DNA of 64,000 nt from Collinsella sp. (GCA_019419455.1 DXZW01000032.1:1-64000); one strand, 5' to 3'. Counted from the first letter of the stretch, positions 1-8,966 are shown. Numbers and translations are program-made. The notes: a model not told the origin generated them from the letters alone.

Positions 1-55
1 CTAACGATATGGCACCGTGGGGACACATGTATGTCAATCCTGGTCTAACAGAGCC

Positions 56-223
56 AATACTTTTCCCGAGAAGTGAACGAGTGAAAACGGACTCCCGAAG
101 CATCGACACTTTTGGCGTACAATTTCCTGCGGTTTTGCCAGTCAAATCCTGCGGTTTTGACGCCTAAAAATGTCAATGCTTCGGGAGTCCAAATACAGCC
201 GTTCACTTCTCGGGAAAAGTATT
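56..223. repeat. 168-bp nested palindrome (MITE-like)
   Basis: Outer arms of 24 bp (56-79 and 200-223) are perfect inverted repeats, followed inward by perfect 15-bp arms (89-103 and 176-190) and a shorter GGCGT/ACGCC pair. The centre holds the direct repeat TCCTGCGGTTTTG at 125-137 and 147-159. No ORF fits. The rest of 1-448 contains only two small GGGAC-core hairpins; I see no gene in it. Could be a non-autonomous mobile element or a structured RNA. Confidence 0.75.
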
Positions 224-286
224 AGACCTCGAAATATGGGCGGCGTTCGCGAACGGCAACTAGCTTGCGTCCGGTAGCCGGCACTT

Positions 287-313
287 GGGGCAAAGGGACT
301 GCCCTTTTGCCCC
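287..313. repeat. GGGAC-core hairpin, GGGGCAAA stem
   Basis: GGGGCAAAGGGACT is followed by GCCCTTTTGCCCC, giving a near-perfect hairpin. It has the same AAAGGGACT core as the elements at 398, 28048 and 30597 but a different outer stem. Confidence 0.6.
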
Positions 314-397
314 TTCACCATTGCATCGTATCTGGTGTGGAAAAAATATCGCCTGCGTTCTCGCGCCTGCGAAGAGTTCCTGAACCGCTTGAATGGG

Positions 398-428
398 ATG
401 TGACAAAGGGACTGTCCCTTTGTCACAT
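398..428. repeat. GGGAC-core palindrome, type A
   Basis: Perfect 31-bp palindrome: 15-bp arms beginning ATGTGACAAAGGGAC around one central T. The 31 bases are identical to those at 30597-30627, and nearly identical to 28048-28078. It sits 20 bp upstream of the dus start codon. Confidence 0.85.
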
Positions 429-448
429 TAATTTGAGAGTGGATGTTG

Positions 449-1400
449 ATGAATTTATCGCTGGCCCCCATGGAGGGGATTACCGGGCATGTGTTCCGTC
501 GCGTGCATGCGGAGTGCTTTGGCGCTCGATTGTTATTACACGCCGTTTTTGCCGCCGCCGCGGGTGGGCAACCGCTTTGGTGGCAAGGCGTTTAAAGAGG
601 TCGATCCTGCCAATAACCAGGGGCTTAACGTAGTACCTCAGCTGATGTCCAAGAATGCGGACGAGTTTGTGTGGGCGGCGCAGGTGCTCGCCGAGATGGG
701 GTACCGCGAGGTCAATCTCAACCTTGGCTGCCCCTCGGGTACGGTTGTTGCCAAAGGCAAGGGTTCGGGCTTTCTGCGCAACCTGGATGGGCTCGAGGTG
801 TTCTTGAGCGACGTGTGCGACCGCTCGCCCTTGCCGGTGTCGGTCAAGACCAGGTTGGGGTTGGAAAGCGACGACGAGTACAAGCGCGTGCTCGACCTCT
901 ACTGTCGCATGCCGTTAGCAGAGCTGATTGTGCACCCGCGCGTGCAAAAGGACCGTTATACGGGCTCGCCGCGCAAAGAGTTTTACGGCGAGACGCTGGA
1001 GCGGGCACCGTTTCCTGTGGCATACAACGGCGATATTTTTGATCTTGAGGACATGGATGCGCTGGTGGAAGCCTATCCCGGAACACGCCACGTAATGTTG
1101 GGGCGCGGCTTGCTTGCGAATCCCGCGCTGGCTCGCATGGTTAAGGGCGGCCCTGCCGCCACCGCCGCTGAGCTGCAACGCTTCCACGACATGCTGTTTG
1201 CGGCTTATGCGGACGAGATTGGGGGCAACGCGGTCTTTCGCATGAAAGAGTGGTGGTTCTACGCCAAATGCGCCTTCGCCGATCCCGCGACCGTTCACAA
1301 GCTCGTTCGCAAGACCAAAAAGGTCGATGAATACCGCGCTGCTGTCGAGCGCGTCTTTCGCGAGCAGCCGCTTGCACCCGTTGCCCGCTTTTGCGGCTAA
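449..1400 (+). pseudogene. tRNA-dihydrouridine synthase, frameshifted near its 5' end
   Basis: Dus enzymes are FMN proteins that reduce uridine in tRNA. The ATG at 449 begins MNLSLAPMEGITGHVFRR, the conserved Dus N-terminus with the FMN-binding APMEGIT strand. After the Phe codon at 518-520 the frame is lost. The rest of the barrel, starting LDCYYTPFLPPPR and including NLGCPS and VKTRLG motifs, continues in another frame to the stop at 1400. Restoring one GC dinucleotide in GGCGCTC at 521-527 would rejoin the halves as FGALDCYYTPF. The open frame from an internal ATG at 489 lacks the FMN strand, so it is unlikely to work alone. This is either a real slippage mutation or a sequencing error in a GC run. 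Confidence 0.8.
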
Positions 1401-1462
1401 ATGTAGTCATTGGGGACGTTCTTTAACGACTAGTCATTTAAGAACGTCCCTAATGACTAGAT
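1401..1462. repeat. 62-bp palindromic element, type D (copy 1)
   Basis: ATGTAGTCATTGGGGACGTT pairs with AACGTCCCTAATGACTA after a central GACTAGTC. The same 62-bp element, with several substitutions, is at 63711-63772. It follows the dus stop directly and may act as a terminator. Confidence 0.75.
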
Positions 1463-1470
1463 CAAAAAGC

Positions 1471-1525
1471 TGTACGTCAGCATCCAAAGATGTCGAAAAA
1501 TGTCGACTTTGGATGCTGACGTACA
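1471..1525. repeat. 55-bp palindrome with 19-bp perfect arms
   Basis: TGTACGTCAGCATCCAAAG at 1471-1489 is the exact reverse complement of 1507-1525. The 17-bp centre contains ATGTCGA twice. The arm sequence is not shared with other elements in the window. Confidence 0.75.
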
Positions 1526-1578
1526 TGTTTGGGTCGTATGGGCTTGGACGTCGGGGCGAGCCGACCGCGGCGCGCGGA

Positions 1579-1824
1579 CTAGAGCAGGTTCTTCTGTATC
1601 CACGCGATGATGTCGCCCGACTCGTAGAGTGGCGTGCCGTCAATGAACAGGCAGGGAACTTGGCGCTTTCCGCCGACGGCGATGAGCGTCTGCTCGGCAT
1701 CGGAATCGGTCGAGATATTACGCTCGGGGATGGTCACGCCGTTATCGGCCAGGAAGCGCTTGACCTTTATGCAATACGGGCAGCCGGTCATAACGTAGAG
1801 CGCGAGCTCGTGATCAGTAGCCAT
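1579..1824 (-). CDS. Glutaredoxin family protein
   Basis: Small cytosolic thioredoxin-fold redox protein of 81 residues, usual for the family. The N-terminal strand LALYVMTGCPYC carries the CPYC active site. Downstream QVPCLFIDG holds the cis-Pro of the fold, followed by a GDIIAWI helix. I chose the ATG at 1824 because GGAG lies five bases upstream; an upstream extension in frame to 1863 has no such site. It probably reduces protein or small-molecule disulfides, but its electron donor cannot be read from the sequence. The next gene upstream, also on the minus strand, is a TipAS-type regulator 51 bp away, so co-transcription is possible. Confidence 0.85.
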   Translation of the reverse strand: MATDHELALYVMTGCPYCIKVKRFLADNGVTIPERNISTDSDAEQTLIAVGGKRQVPCLFIDGTPLYESGDIIAWIQKNLL

Positions 1825-1875
1825 AGGTCTCCAATCGGTTGAGGTTTCGATTGAAATACCCAAAGCCGCCGCAGT

Positions 1876-2703
1876 CTATGCACGCGTCAACGACGACTCG
1901 ATTGCCTGTACCAGAAACGCCGTGGCTCCGGTGCCGCAGGGCTTGTCGTAGTAGTCAACAAAGCGCTGGTCGGCAAGATAACCATTGGCGAGGCCCAGGT
2001 ATGCTTCGTCCTGGGGCTCGTGTCCCCAGTTAAGGCCAACCCATCGGCGGTGCATTGCGACAAGCTTGCGGGCTTCGTTACTCTTTGGATCGCCGTCGTC
2101 CATGGCAATCGAGAGCTGGCCCAAAATCGCGCGCTCGAGTTCTTTCATGTCGTTCCATGTCTCGGGATTCATATCCAGCAGTGCTTCGTTTGCGGCGTCG
2201 ATCGCCTCGTCGCCATAGCGCGCCCGGGCTTCGGCCCCGTAGCGCTCCTCGTTTTCCTGCACGGTGCGCCAGCGCTCCAGTTGGGGCAGCACGGCGCCCA
2301 TGAGCGAGACGGCTTCGTCGAGCGACATGCCGGTGTTTTGTGCCAGCCGCGGAGCACAATCCTCGATCATTGCCTCCATCGTGGTGTCGTAAGTGTACTT
2401 GCCGCGGTCGTAGCACCACTTGCAGTAATGGTCGGTCGCGGCGCCCGCGGAATCGGTACCGCAGTCGTCGGGCGTGAGCACCATGCCGCAGCTCTGGCAA
2501 TAGTGCTCAGGCATTTCGAGCAAGTGGGACAGCGGCTCTCCGGTTACGGCGGCAATGAGTTTCATCATGTCGATGCCCGGGGTGACTTCGCCGCGCTCCC
2601 AGCGGCTCACGGCCTGGCGCGTGACATAGAGCTTGGCGGCGAGCTGCTCTTGGGTGAGGCTGTTGGCACGACGGACGGCGATGAGTTTTTCTGCAAAGGC
2701 CAT
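1876..2703 (-). CDS. XRE-family regulator with zinc ribbon and TipAS domain
   Basis: Three parts are visible in 275 residues. Residues 1-60 form an XRE/Cro helix-turn-helix (SLTQEQLAAKLYVTRQAVSR). Residues 65-105 form a zinc ribbon with CQSCG and CKWC pairs. The C-terminal half resembles the TipAS effector domain (EALLDMNPETWNDM, HRRWVGLNWGH, YYDKPCGTGATAFL). In TipA, TipAS binds thiopeptide antibiotics and is joined to a MerR helix-turn-helix; here the DNA-binding module is XRE instead. By analogy it should be a ligand-responsive activator of drug-response genes, possibly including the adjacent glutaredoxin. AAAGGA precedes the ATG. Confidence in the domains is high, in the ligand low. Confidence 0.85.
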   Translation of the reverse strand: MAFAEKLIAVRRANSLTQEQLAAKLYVTRQAVSRWERGEVTPGIDMMKLIAAVTGEPLSHLLEMPEHYCQSCGMVLTPDDCGTDSAGAATDHYCKWCYDRGKYTYDTTMEAMIEDCAPRLAQNTGMSLDEAVSLMGAVLPQLERWRTVQENEERYGAEARARYGDEAIDAANEALLDMNPETWNDMKELERAILGQLSIAMDDGDPKSNEARKLVAMHRRWVGLNWGHEPQDEAYLGLANGYLADQRFVDYYDKPCGTGATAFLVQAIESSLTRA

Positions 2704-2834
2704 GATAGTTCCTTTCTGCTGCTTGCGGCTTTAAGCATACGCGGCGGCCGACGCCCTTCCAAGCAACCGTTGGTTGCGCGACGGGGGCTGCGGCGAAGAA
2801 TTGCGTACAACGTCCCACGCCTCCATGCCGTACA

Positions 2835-3581
2835 ATGACCGGCATGGAACCTATTGCACACATACATACCGATCTGCCGCAGAAGTTCGGCATTCCGCGC
2901 AACAGCTTTTTGGCGCCCCATTTGCAGGGACGCATCGTCTTTGAACCGGAATTTGCCTCCAACGCAGCAGTTGAGGGTCTGGATTCCTTCTCTCACCTAT
3001 GGTTGCTCTGGCGCTTCGAAAACGGCACGCCCGGCGGCACGGCTAAGGACATAGCCGCCGATGCCAAAAAGCAGGACAGGTCCGGAACTAATGCCAAGTG
3101 GTCGAAAACCGTGCGTCCGCCGCGTCTGGGCGGAGCCGAGCGTGTGGGCGTCTTTGCCACGCGCAGTCCGTTTCGCCCTAATCCCATCGGTCTCACCTGC
3201 GTCAAGCTTGATCGTGTCGAGCTCACCGACGATGGTCCCATCATCCATGTGTTGGGGGCCGACCTGCGCGACGGCACGCCCATCTACGACATTAAGCCCT
3301 ACATTCCGTTTGCGGATTGCCACCCGGATGCGACCGGCGGCTGGATTGAGGATGCGCCGTGGCAAGAGCTCGACGTCGAGTTTCCGCAAGCGCTGCAGGA
3401 TATGGTCCCGCCTACAAAGCTTCCTGGCTTGGTTGAGGTTCTTCGCCAGGATCCGCGCCGCGCGGGCAGCAAGCACGAGCCAAACCGTGTTTATCACTTG
3501 GCCTTCGCCGGGCTCAACATATCTTTTACGGTCGATGAAACCCGGCTAACCGTAGTCGCCGTCAACGACGCGCAAGACTAA
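2835..3581 (+). CDS. trmO: tRNA (N6-threonylcarbamoyladenosine(37)-N6)-methyltransferase TrmO
   Basis: Protein of the YaeB/TsaA family, which adds a methyl group from S-adenosylmethionine to t6A37 of tRNA. Family hallmarks are HIHTDLPQKFGIPRNS near the N-terminus, DSFSHLWLLWRF, and RVGVFATRSPFRPNPIGLT, which forms the SAM and substrate pocket. The 248-residue length is normal. Two in-frame ATGs at 2835 and 2844 are possible and neither has a strong ribosome site; the second gives MEPIAHIHTD, closer to relatives. It is divergent from the XRE/TipAS gene and is one of several RNA-modification genes in the window. Confidence 0.9.
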   Translation: MTGMEPIAHIHTDLPQKFGIPRNSFLAPHLQGRIVFEPEFASNAAVEGLDSFSHLWLLWRFENGTPGGTAKDIAADAKKQDRSGTNAKWSKTVRPPRLGGAERVGVFATRSPFRPNPIGLTCVKLDRVELTDDGPIIHVLGADLRDGTPIYDIKPYIPFADCHPDATGGWIEDAPWQELDVEFPQALQDMVPPTKLPGLVEVLRQDPRRAGSKHEPNRVYHLAFAGLNISFTVDETRLTVVAVNDAQD

Positions 3582-3693
3582 TCAGCCATTCGTCCGCACC
3601 CGTCAAATTAAGAGCCAAACCCCATGCCAAAACCGCCCATGCTGGTGGACAATAACGCCTACCAAAACAATCCGCTTTGCATGGGAGCCCAGG

Positions 3694-4905
3694 ATGAAAT
3701 ACGACTTTACTTCGCTTATCGACCGCCACGGCATGGACTCCATCGCCGTTGATTCTTGGGGTGAGATCCCCGGCATGGCTCCAAACGCACCCGACGAGGG
3801 CTTCGATCGCATTCCCATGTGGGTGGCGGACATGAACTTCGCCACGGTGCCCACGGTCCAGGAACACATCATTCAGCGTGCCCAGCACCCCATGTTTGGC
3901 TACTTTGATCCGCGTGCCGAGTACTCTGACCGCATCATCGAATGGCAGAGCCGCCGCAATGGCGTCGAGGGTCTGCGCCCTGAACATATCGGTTACGAAA
4001 ACGGCGTGCTGGGCGGTGTTGTGTCGACGCTGCGCGCGTATGTCCAGCCGGGCGATGCGGTGCTGGTCCACAGCCCCACCTACATCGGCTTTACCAAGTC
4101 TATCGAAGCCGCGGGCTATCGCATTGTCCACAGCCCGCTTAAGCTCGACGACCAAGGCGTGTGGCGTATGGACTTTGAGGACATGGAGCGCAAGCTCGCC
4201 CAAAACCACATCCATGCCGCGGTGTTCTGCTCGCCGCACAATCCCTGCGGGCGCGTATGGGAGCGCGACGAGATCGAGCGCGCCATGGACATCTATCGCC
4301 AGCATGATTGCGTGGTGATCTCGGATGAGATTTGGTCCGATATCATCCTGCCGGGTCACAAGCATATCCCGACGCAGTCGGTGAGCGAGGATGCCCGCAT
4401 GCGCACGGTTGCCCTTTATGCGCCCAGCAAGACGTTTAACCTGGCGGGCCTGGTCGGCAGCTACCACATCGTCTATAACGAGACGCTGCGCGACCGCGTG
4501 TGCGCCGTGTCCGACAAGACTCACTACAACGAGATGAACGTCCTCTCCATGCATGCGCTTATCGGTGCCTATCAGCCTCAGGGCTATGAGTGGGTGGACG
4601 AGCTCAACCAGGTGCTTGCCGGTAATATCGAGTGCTTCTGCGATTACGTTGACGAGCATTTTGCGGGCGTGTCCTATTCGCGTCCGCAAGGCACGTACAT
4701 GGTGTTTCTGGACTGCACCGAATGGTGCCGCGAGCATGGCCGCGATATTCAGTGGCTGCTCGACGAGGGGGCGCGCGTGGGCGTGGGGTATCAGGACGGC
4801 CGCCCGTTCCACGGGCCCTGCCACATTCGCGTGAATCTGGCGCTGCCGCTTTCGCGCGTAAGGGAGGCGTGCGACCGCCTGGACCGCTACGTTTTTGGGG
4901 TATAG
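3694..4905 (+). CDS. MalY/PatB family PLP-dependent C-S lyase / aminotransferase
   Basis: Fold-type I pyridoxal-phosphate enzyme of 403 residues. MalY/PatB proteins cleave cystathionine or cysteine conjugates by beta-elimination and some have aminotransferase activity. Seen here: MWVADMNFATVP near residue 40, typical of this branch; the PLP-site aspartate in VISDEIWSDI; the Schiff-base lysine in APSKTFNLAGL; and the C-terminal RVNLALP carboxylate-binding Arg. GGGAG precedes the ATG by eight bases. It stands alone between trmO and a convergent PPOX gene. Substrate is uncertain: methionine/cysteine metabolism is the best guess. Confidence 0.88.
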   Translation: MKYDFTSLIDRHGMDSIAVDSWGEIPGMAPNAPDEGFDRIPMWVADMNFATVPTVQEHIIQRAQHPMFGYFDPRAEYSDRIIEWQSRRNGVEGLRPEHIGYENGVLGGVVSTLRAYVQPGDAVLVHSPTYIGFTKSIEAAGYRIVHSPLKLDDQGVWRMDFEDMERKLAQNHIHAAVFCSPHNPCGRVWERDEIERAMDIYRQHDCVVISDEIWSDIILPGHKHIPTQSVSEDARMRTVALYAPSKTFNLAGLVGSYHIVYNETLRDRVCAVSDKTHYNEMNVLSMHALIGAYQPQGYEWVDELNQVLAGNIECFCDYVDEHFAGVSYSRPQGTYMVFLDCTEWCREHGRDIQWLLDEGARVGVGYQDGRPFHGPCHIRVNLALPLSRVREACDRLDRYVFGV

Positions 4906-4926
4906 GGGGCGCTCGATTCGAGTGCT

Positions 4927-4969
4927 GCCCCATGCGCCCACGCCGTCAAAATGCGTGGGCGCATGGGGC
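4927..4969. terminator. Shared hairpin between convergent genes
   Basis: A perfect 17-bp stem (GCCCCATGCGCCCACGC and its complement) with a 9-base loop lies between the stops of the MalY/PatB gene and the convergent PPOX gene. There is no strong T run, so it may be a bidirectional terminator or another palindromic element. Confidence 0.55.
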
Positions 4970-5001
4970 GCAGAGGGTAGCGAGCGCGTTTTCCGCATTC
5001 G

Positions 5002-5481
5002 CTACTTTTCCTGAATCTGCTTGCCGCAAAGATGTTCAATCGAAATCTCGTAGAGTTGGACGCCCTTTATGTCTTTGGCGATCTCCTCCTCGACTTCTTC
5101 GGCAGAAGGGTAGTACTTAAGCGCGAGCTGACGGACTTTGTCCTCGATAAACGCGGGCGCTTCATCTACCAGGCGACAACGACCAAAGACAACGGTACTC
5201 ATAACGTAGGGAGCCCAGTCGCCGTCCTTGTACCACTCGTTGCCGTAAACGGTAAAGCAGACTTTATCATCATGCTTGAGTGAATCGACCTTGTGGCCAG
5301 CCTTGGCGCCATGGAAATAAATCTTGTCGTGCTCGGCGTCAAAGAAGTAGTTGACGGGAATGGCATAGGGGTAGCCATCATCGCCGTTGACGGCAAAGAC
5401 GCCGCGCTTGCAGGTAGCGAGCAGTTCGCGCGCTTTCTCGTCGGTGATGGCGCGTTTCTTTCGACGTAAGGGCCTAAACAT
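5002..5481 (-). CDS. Pyridoxamine 5'-phosphate oxidase-fold (NimA-like) flavoprotein
   Basis: Split-barrel flavin-binding protein of 159 residues. GVFAVNGDDGYPYAIPVNY and KIYFHGAKAGHKVDSL are the signature of the NimA-like PPOX group, some members of which reduce 5-nitroimidazoles. The basic N-terminus FRPLRRKKR is not a signal peptide. AAAGGA precedes the ATG. Actual substrate unknown; an FMN- or heme-dependent reductase is likely. Confidence 0.85.
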   Translation of the reverse strand: MFRPLRRKKRAITDEKARELLATCKRGVFAVNGDDGYPYAIPVNYFFDAEHDKIYFHGAKAGHKVDSLKHDDKVCFTVYGNEWYKDGDWAPYVMSTVVFGRCRLVDEAPAFIEDKVRQLALKYYPSAEEVEEEIAKDIKGVQLYEISIEHLCGKQIQEK

Positions 5482-5522
5482 CGTTGGCTTCCTTTCTACT
5501 GCGCATGGTGGTTGAGCACAAA

Positions 5523-8327
5523 CTATAGCGAAACAGCCCCATTTTTCTTGATACAGGCGAGTATGTTTTTGAGCTTGCTAAAGTCGAGCGGTTTGGGCAG
5601 ATGGGCGTTCATGCCGGCGTCGTGTGCCGCCTTGGCGTCTTCGGCAAAGGCGTTGGCGGTGAGCGCGATGATGGGGATGTCGGCCGCATCGGCCTTTTCG
5701 CTCAGGCGGATCGCCCGGGTTGCCTCGTAGCCGTCCATGCCCGGCATCATGATGTCCATCAGGATTGCATCGAAGCTGCCGGCGGGACGACCAACATATA
5801 GATCGACCGTTTCGTTGCCGTCGGCGGCGCGAGTCACGACGATGCCTTCGCTTTCGAGCAGAGCTTGGGCAATCTCGGCATTGAGTTCGTTATCTTCTGC
5901 CAAAAGGACGTTCATGCCGGCGAGTGAGCAGCTGCTTACCTGCGTGTCTGCACATTCTTTTATCTGAGGGTTCTTGTCGATATCGAGCGGAATCCGGACG
6001 TCAAACGTACTCCCCACGCCAACCTCACTCGAAATCTCAATCGTGCCGCCCATCATATCGATGAGCGATTTGACGATAGACATGCCAATGCCGGTTCCTT
6101 GGAACTTGCTGCGCGCATCGTCGCCTTCCTGGGCAAACGGCTCGTAAATGTGCGTCAAAAACTCGGGCGTCATACCAATGCCGGTATCCGAGACGCTAAA
6201 GCAAAACACGGCGTGCTCGTCGTCGACCGGTTTGATGGTCGATGAGAACGTGACGGTGCCTCCGTGCTTGTTGTACTTGATGCTGTTGTCGAGTAGGTTG
6301 ACAAGGATCTGCCGAATATGGGTGGGGCTGCCGATCATATATTGGTCGACAGCGTAGGGCTCGCTGGTGTCGAGCATGGTTATGCCGCGGTCCGATGCGC
6401 GGAGCTTGCACAGTACGAGCGCATTGTCGCACAGCTCTTTAAGGTTGAATGATTCGTGCTCGAGCGTCACTTTGCGCTCCTCGATCCTGCCCATCTCGAG
6501 GATGTCGTTAATCAGTGACAGCAGGTGATTGGCGGCAACGCGCGCCTTGGCGCGGCTTTCGCGGGCGACCTGCATGTCGCCTTCTCTCAATTCCTCAATT
6601 TCGATAAGGCCCAGGATGCCGTTGAGCGGCGTGCGGATGTCGTGGCTCATGCGCGTGAGGAAAGCGGTTTTGGCGGCGTTGGCGGCATCGGCTTTCTGCC
6701 GTTCCTCCTGTGCGCGGTAAAGCGACCAGACAAGGATGACGATGCCGGTGAGCAAAATGCAGATGACGACTGCCGCAATGACGATGCGGTTGCGGTAGAG
6801 AAGTCGGAACGCATCCGATTCTTGCGCCGAGTACGATGTGGGGAAATAGCTGTTTGCAGAGAGCGATTCACCTGCATTGACGATGCCCTTATTGATGATT
6901 CCCAGCAGCTCGGGCTTGCCGCGCGAAATTAAACACAATAGTTGCGCCGTGTTGGTGAGTTCCTGTGTTTCGAAATCCTCGATGTCGTAGATGTCGCGGA
7001 GAGTTTCCAGGCGCGTGCTGGGGACAATGATGCAACGTGCCTTCCCCTCATTGAGGGCTTTGAGCACCTCGCCGTCATTCGAATACTCGGTTACCGTTGC
7101 GTTCGGAAAGAGACTTTCGAGCTCAAAACGGTTAACGATTGTGCTCTTTGTACAAGCGATGTTCTTAAGGTCGCTGTTCAGGTTTTTGCCACTGTGAATG
7201 GCGGTCAGCGAAACCGTTCCCATCGAGTTTGACTGGATGACCCCTGTCTGCTCGGCGAGCCAGTAGTCGCGAAACAACGGTAGGGCGACATCGATGGTTC
7301 CGTTGGAAAGGGCTTTGATCATTTGCTTGTTGTTCGAGAGTGCGATTGTTTTGACCGTAATGTCAAACTTGTCGTGCAACGTCGTTGCAAGCGAGGCGAG
7401 CGACCCTTCCATCTCGCCGTCGTCATTTTGCGTACAGTAGGGAAGTTGGTTTTTAAGATAGCCGAGCGTGATGGTATTGCCGTTTTCTTTGAGCCAGGTG
7501 GTCTCGGTGCCGGTGAGCGATGACGAGCCACTGTTTTGGGTCGAGTAACTCGATTTGACTTCCTCGTTATAGCGCGGGTTATCGCGGGCGATGGTCGTCA
7601 TGGCGGCGTTGATGTCGTTCATCAGGTCAGGGCGGCTTTTAGGAACGGCAAAATAGTAGTCGCTCGAGCCTACGTAGAACATGGGTGACGCATCGGGCGA
7701 CGAAATGGTGTCGTTCATGATGACGGCGTCGACCTCGCCGTCTGCAAGCGCCTCAAAGAGGGCGCTGCCGGTGTCGATTTCTTTATAGGTGCAGGTAACG
7801 TCTTCGTTGGCGAGCCACTGCTGGCCGACGATAGTTTGCATAACGCCAGAGTTGCAGCCGATGGTGAGGCCTTGGAGCGCCTGAGGGTCACCCTTGGCCA
7901 GATCGTCGCGGTCGGGCCTGGCGTAGATATAGTAGCGCTCGGTGCCCTCGGGATTTGAGGAAAAGAGCAGCTTCTGCTCGCGTTCTGCCGAATACGAGAT
8001 GTTGGGCATGAGGTCGATTTCGCCCGCCTCGAGCATGTCCATAAGCTCGGAGAAGGTGCCGCTAACGTATTCGTATTGCCAGCCCTTTGTGTAATACGAG
8101 AGGGTCTGGAGGTACTCGTAGCCCCATCCCGAGAGGCGCTCGCCCGGCGTGCCTTCCTGGAAGCCTTTGTTGTTGACGAGCCAGCCAACGCGGACCGTCT
8201 TGACCTGCTGGTCGGAGTCGGCGGCAAAGGCAGGGGCGGGCATGGCGGCGCTCAGTACGGCGAGTGCGGCAAGCGCGACGGCCAGGGTGCGATATAGAGT
8301 CAAACGAAGGACGGTGGAAGGTTTCAC
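5523..8327 (-). CDS. EvgS-like hybrid sensor histidine kinase with two periplasmic-binding domains
   Basis: A 934-residue membrane sensor. Residues 1-36 are a signal peptide ending in AFA-A. Two solute-binding (SBP_bac_3) domains follow, about 44-260 and 285-490, and should bind an amino-acid-like ligand outside the cell. One membrane helix spans about 515-537. HisKA carries SHDIRTPLNG with the phospho-His near 562. An HATPase domain shows NLLDNSIKYN, DTGIGM and GTGIGMSI. The C-terminal receiver has LLAEDNELN, the phospho-acceptor Asp in LMDIMMPGMDG, and the LPKPLD lysine. The start is GTG with AGGA upstream. No DNA-binding response regulator is adjacent, so its output must lie elsewhere. Confidence 0.9.
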   Translation of the reverse strand: MKPSTVLRLTLYRTLAVALAALAVLSAAMPAPAFAADSDQQVKTVRVGWLVNNKGFQEGTPGERLSGWGYEYLQTLSYYTKGWQYEYVSGTFSELMDMLEAGEIDLMPNISYSAEREQKLLFSSNPEGTERYYIYARPDRDDLAKGDPQALQGLTIGCNSGVMQTIVGQQWLANEDVTCTYKEIDTGSALFEALADGEVDAVIMNDTISSPDASPMFYVGSSDYYFAVPKSRPDLMNDINAAMTTIARDNPRYNEEVKSSYSTQNSGSSSLTGTETTWLKENGNTITLGYLKNQLPYCTQNDDGEMEGSLASLATTLHDKFDITVKTIALSNNKQMIKALSNGTIDVALPLFRDYWLAEQTGVIQSNSMGTVSLTAIHSGKNLNSDLKNIACTKSTIVNRFELESLFPNATVTEYSNDGEVLKALNEGKARCIIVPSTRLETLRDIYDIEDFETQELTNTAQLLCLISRGKPELLGIINKGIVNAGESLSANSYFPTSYSAQESDAFRLLYRNRIVIAAVVICILLTGIVILVWSLYRAQEERQKADAANAAKTAFLTRMSHDIRTPLNGILGLIEIEELREGDMQVARESRAKARVAANHLLSLINDILEMGRIEERKVTLEHESFNLKELCDNALVLCKLRASDRGITMLDTSEPYAVDQYMIGSPTHIRQILVNLLDNSIKYNKHGGTVTFSSTIKPVDDEHAVFCFSVSDTGIGMTPEFLTHIYEPFAQEGDDARSKFQGTGIGMSIVKSLIDMMGGTIEISSEVGVGSTFDVRIPLDIDKNPQIKECADTQVSSCSLAGMNVLLAEDNELNAEIAQALLESEGIVVTRAADGNETVDLYVGRPAGSFDAILMDIMMPGMDGYEATRAIRLSEKADAADIPIIALTANAFAEDAKAAHDAGMNAHLPKPLDFSKLKNILACIKKNGAVSL

Positions 8328-8414
8328 ATGAAATCCTATCGAGTCGAGACAGTATCACATAAGGATACCAGTTCAACCTGCCCACTCAGCCACCGCACCG
8401 CTAAACGGTCACTC

Positions 8415-8475
8415 CCGGCAGTTGGGGGCAGTCCCTAACTGCCGGCACAAAAGGAACGTCCCTGACTGCCGGTTG
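8415..8475. repeat. GGGAC-type hairpin pair, type E (copy 1)
   Basis: CCGGCAGTT and AACTGCCGG (8415-8423 and 8437-8445) frame a GGGGCAGTCCC centre. It runs into a second half, CACAAAAGGAACGTCCCTGACTGCCGG. The reverse complement of this second half closely matches 21047-21080. Confidence 0.65.
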
Positions 8476-8540
8476 CCCAAGTGCCGGTTGTGGGACAATA
8501 CCGAGCGAATGTGATTGGGCGTCTGGGAAAAGGGGTCGCG

Positions 8541-8966
8541 ATGAACAAGTTGAGGACGCTTGCTGACGTGTTGCGCCAGGCTGGCTTTGCGCGCATCACG
8601 GGCCTGTTTCTCGTCTTCTATCTGCTGTGCTCGACGGCCGTCTGGCTGTCCGAGCCCACGACCCTTACGTTTGGCGATGGCCTGTGGTTTAGCTTTGAGA
8701 CGGTCTCGACGATCGGCTTTGGTGATATCCCGGCCGAGACGCCGGTTGCCCGCGCTATCACCGTCGTCCTGAGCGTCATCAGCATCTTCTACATCGCCAT
8801 GCTCACGGGCGTGGCGGTGAACTACTGCAATACGCTCATCAAGATGCGCCAAAAGGACACCATGGCGCGCTTTATGGACGATCTTGAGCATTTGGAAGAG
8901 CTCGATCGTGACGAGCTTGCCGACCTATCGCGCCGTGTGCGCGAATATCGCCGACGCCAACGCTAG
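8541..8966 (+). CDS. Two-TM potassium channel (Ion_trans_2)
   Basis: A small membrane protein of 141 residues with two transmembrane helices (about 14-34 and 66-92) around a pore loop. The loop reads SFETVSTIGFGDIPAE, where TIGFGD is the K+ selectivity filter (TVGYGD type). The C-terminal tail is charged and helical (DDLEHLEELDRDELADLSRR) and may drive tetramer assembly; there is no RCK domain. I chose the ATG at 8541 for the AAAAGGGG seven bases upstream, rather than the longer frame from 8481. Together with Kup at 54-56 kb it gives two potassium systems in the window. Confidence 0.88.
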   Translation: MNKLRTLADVLRQAGFARITGLFLVFYLLCSTAVWLSEPTTLTFGDGLWFSFETVSTIGFGDIPAETPVARAITVVLSVISIFYIAMLTGVAVNYCNTLIKMRQKDTMARFMDDLEHLEELDRDELADLSRRVREYRRRQR

